Shown: piece after piece, positions 7,033-8,255 of the stretch | Numbering within the stretch: position 1 is the stretch's first letter | How the letters are laid out: each line of letters begins with the position of its first letter | Assembly: GCA_946887155.1 (NCBI GenBank) | Contig: CAMPKM010000110.1 | Coordinates: forward strand, 1 to 8,255 | Origin: an uncultured Gemmatimonadota bacterium | GTDB taxonomy: Bacteria; Gemmatimonadota; Gemmatimonadetes; Gemmatimonadales; Gemmatimonadaceae | Reading direction: 5' to 3' | DNA: 8,255 bases | Translations under genes and position numbers: made by a program | Notes under the pieces: model-generated | The model's database searches: none | The model's input: the letters and a program-made list of their open reading frames with translations, nothing else | Told to the model about the DNA's origin: nothing

Positions 7033-8255
7033 TCAGGCGACTCGTGGGTTCGGAATCGGAATGATGAAGCGGCCACCGGCGTCTGCATAGTCGCGCTGCT
7101 GCCGCATGATCTCGTCGGCAAAGTTCCAGGGCAGCACGAGCAGGTAGTCCGGTCGCCGCTCGGTGATGGTGTCGACCGCCAGCACCGGAAGGTGCATGCC
7201 GGGCGTGAACAGGCCGACCTTCAGCGGGTTGCGATCGACGGTCCATGGGAGCACATCGACACCGATGCCGCAATAGTTCAACAGCGTGTTGCCCTTGGCG
7301 GGGGCGCCGTATGCCGCGACGGAATTGCCGCTCGCGATCAGCGCCCGCAGCATTTCCAGCAGGTCGTGACGATTCTGCGCCGCGGCGCGCCCGAAATCCT
7401 GCCAGCGCGCGAGCGTCGTCAGCCCTTCGACCTGTTCCATGGCCATCATCGACTGCGGTTGCGCACCATGGACGCCGCCTTTCCGGAACGCGGTCCGGAT
7501 CGAGCCCCCGTGCACCGACACGCGCTCGACCGATTCGATCGACAACCCCGCCGACTCGGCCACCCGGGCGAGCGAGGTCACCGAGAAGTAGCTCAGGTGT
7601 TCGTGGTAGATCGTGTCGTATTCCCCGCGCTCCAGCATGTCGAGCGCGTATGGGCATTCGATGAAGACGAGGCCATCATCGGTCAGCAGGTCACGGCAAC
7701 CGGCCAGGAACCCGACCGGATCGTCGACGTGGGCAAACACGTTGTTGCCGATGATCGCCTTGGCCCGGCCGAACGATGCGCCGATCGATGGCCCCGCGTC
7801 GCGATCGAAGAATCGACTGACGGTCTCGATTCCGCGCGCCCGTGCCATGTCCGCGATGTTGCGCGCCGGTTCGATGCCCAGCACGCGCACGCCGCGTGAC
7901 TTGAAGCAGGAGAGCAGGCTGCCGTCGTTGCTCGCGATTTCCGCCACGAGGTCGGAGCCGGCCAGGCCCAGCTTCGCGATCACCGCCTCGGCATATCGCT
8001 CGTTATGCTCGGCGATCGTCTCGGAGGTGCCGGTGACGTAGAGGTAATGCCCGAACAGAACCTCCGGGTCGACGACGTCGAGGATCTGTACCAGGCTGCA
8101 GTCCCGGCAGAACGCGAGCTCCAGCGGAAAAACCGCCTCGGTGGCGAAGTCGGCAGGACTGCGCAGCAGTGCGTTGGCGAGCGGTTGATCACCCAGGTCC
8201 AGTACCGGCTCGAGGCCGGTGCCGCCACAGGCGCGGCAGGTCTCACGGCGGTGAT
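7033..8255 (-). CDS. SAM-dependent sugar C-methyltransferase with N-terminal zinc site (TylCIII/NovU/TcaB9-like), N-terminus cut by window edge
   Basis: 406 residues are visible, counted from the first whole codon at 8253; the frame is open to the right edge and probably only about six residues are missing. Three domains in order: a zinc-binding start with Cys6/Cys9 and Cys49/Cys52 (CRAC, CRDC); a Rossmann methyltransferase core with VAEIASNDG (103-111) for S-adenosylmethionine; and a C-terminal domain with GAPAKGNTLLNY (316-327) and LPWNF. Tyr70, His175, Tyr216, Glu218 and His219 (YHEH) line up, with a constant offset of six, with active-site residues 76, 181, 222, 224 and 225 that I recall for TcaB9, a C-3 methyltransferase acting on a nucleotide-linked 4-keto sugar. 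So it likely adds a carbon-bound methyl next to a keto group. The CDP-glucose and dehydratase genes downstream would supply that keto-sugar. Exact carbon and nucleotide are inferred. Confidence 0.9.
   Translation of the reverse strand, partial: HRRETCRACGGTGLEPVLDLGDQPLANALLRSPADFATEAVFPLELAFCRDCSLVQILDVVDPEVLFGHYLYVTGTSETIAEHNERYAEAVIAKLGLAGSDLVAEIASNDGSLLSCFKSRGVRVLGIEPARNIADMARARGIETVSRFFDRDAGPSIGASFGRAKAIIGNNVFAHVDDPVGFLAGCRDLLTDDGLVFIECPYALDMLERGEYDTIYHEHLSYFSVTSLARVAESAGLSIESVERVSVHGGSIRTAFRKGGVHGAQPQSMMAMEQVEGLTTLARWQDFGRAAAQNRHDLLEMLRALIASGNSVAAYGAPAKGNTLLNYCGIGVDVLPWTVDRNPLKVGLFTPGMHLPVLAVDTITERRPDYLLVLPWNFADEIMRQQRDYADAGGRFIIPIPNPRVA

Noticed and set aside
6267..7657. N-terminal extensions of the dehydratase (to 6662) and cytidylyltransferase (to 7657)
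   Set aside because: Both extensions lie in frames overlapping the preceding genes and show no homology; the chosen starts match family lengths, and the dehydratase start also has a GGAGG site.
6356..7899. Plus-strand open frames at 6356-7090 and 7192-7899
   Set aside because: Mirror images of the cytidylyltransferase and methyltransferase genes; no domain or motif of their own.
1..8255. tRNA/rRNA genes, CRISPR arrays, insertion sequences, direct repeats
   Set aside because: None seen: no repeat-spacer pattern, transposase or terminal repeats, and the whole window is covered by coherent coding genes.

Overview
The window is a G+C-rich, fully coding stretch of surface-glycan biosynthesis genes. 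Gene spacing is at most two bases and no gap is long enough to need separate description. The high G+C with strong G/C third positions, frequent GTG starts and an LtaS-like membrane enzyme of a kind common in environmental Gram-negative phyla suggest a free-living soil or sediment bacterium (Gemmatimonadota, Acidobacteriota or a similar group). No marker in the window fixes the taxon, so this is a weak inference.

Left half, plus strand, one operon entering from the left edge: the C-terminal part of a GtrB/DPM1-like polyprenyl-phosphate glycosyltransferase (2-517), an extended-SDR NAD(P)-dependent epimerase/reductase with an extra ~150-residue membrane-ending tail (514-1860), and a GMC-type FAD oxidoreductase (1857-3467). 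Each junction is a 4-base stop/start overlap, so the three are probably translated and used together. A lipid-linked sugar maker, an FAD oxidase and an NAD(P) reductase side by side recall the logic of DprE1/DprE2 (oxidise then re-reduce a polyprenyl-phosphate sugar). That link is a hypothesis.

Right half, minus strand, a second operon entering from the right edge: a zinc-site-containing sugar C-methyltransferase (7033-8255, only the first few residues missing), glucose-1-phosphate cytidylyltransferase (6263-7030), a CDP-glucose 4,6-dehydratase-like SDR (5292-6266), and a five-helix membrane protein with an external sulfatase-fold domain (3469-5295). The first three form a coherent route: glucose-1-phosphate to CDP-glucose, to CDP-4-keto-6-deoxyglucose, to a C-methyl branched keto-sugar. 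The fourth has Thr where true sulfatases have Cys/Ser, so it is more likely a phosphotransferase or phosphatase than a sulfatase, perhaps decorating the exported glycan.

The two operons converge and their stop codons are separated by a single base (3468). The only terminator-like structure is a 9-bp hairpin inside the last codons of the GMC gene. No RNA genes, mobile elements, CRISPR arrays or promoters were found; both operon promoters lie outside the window.
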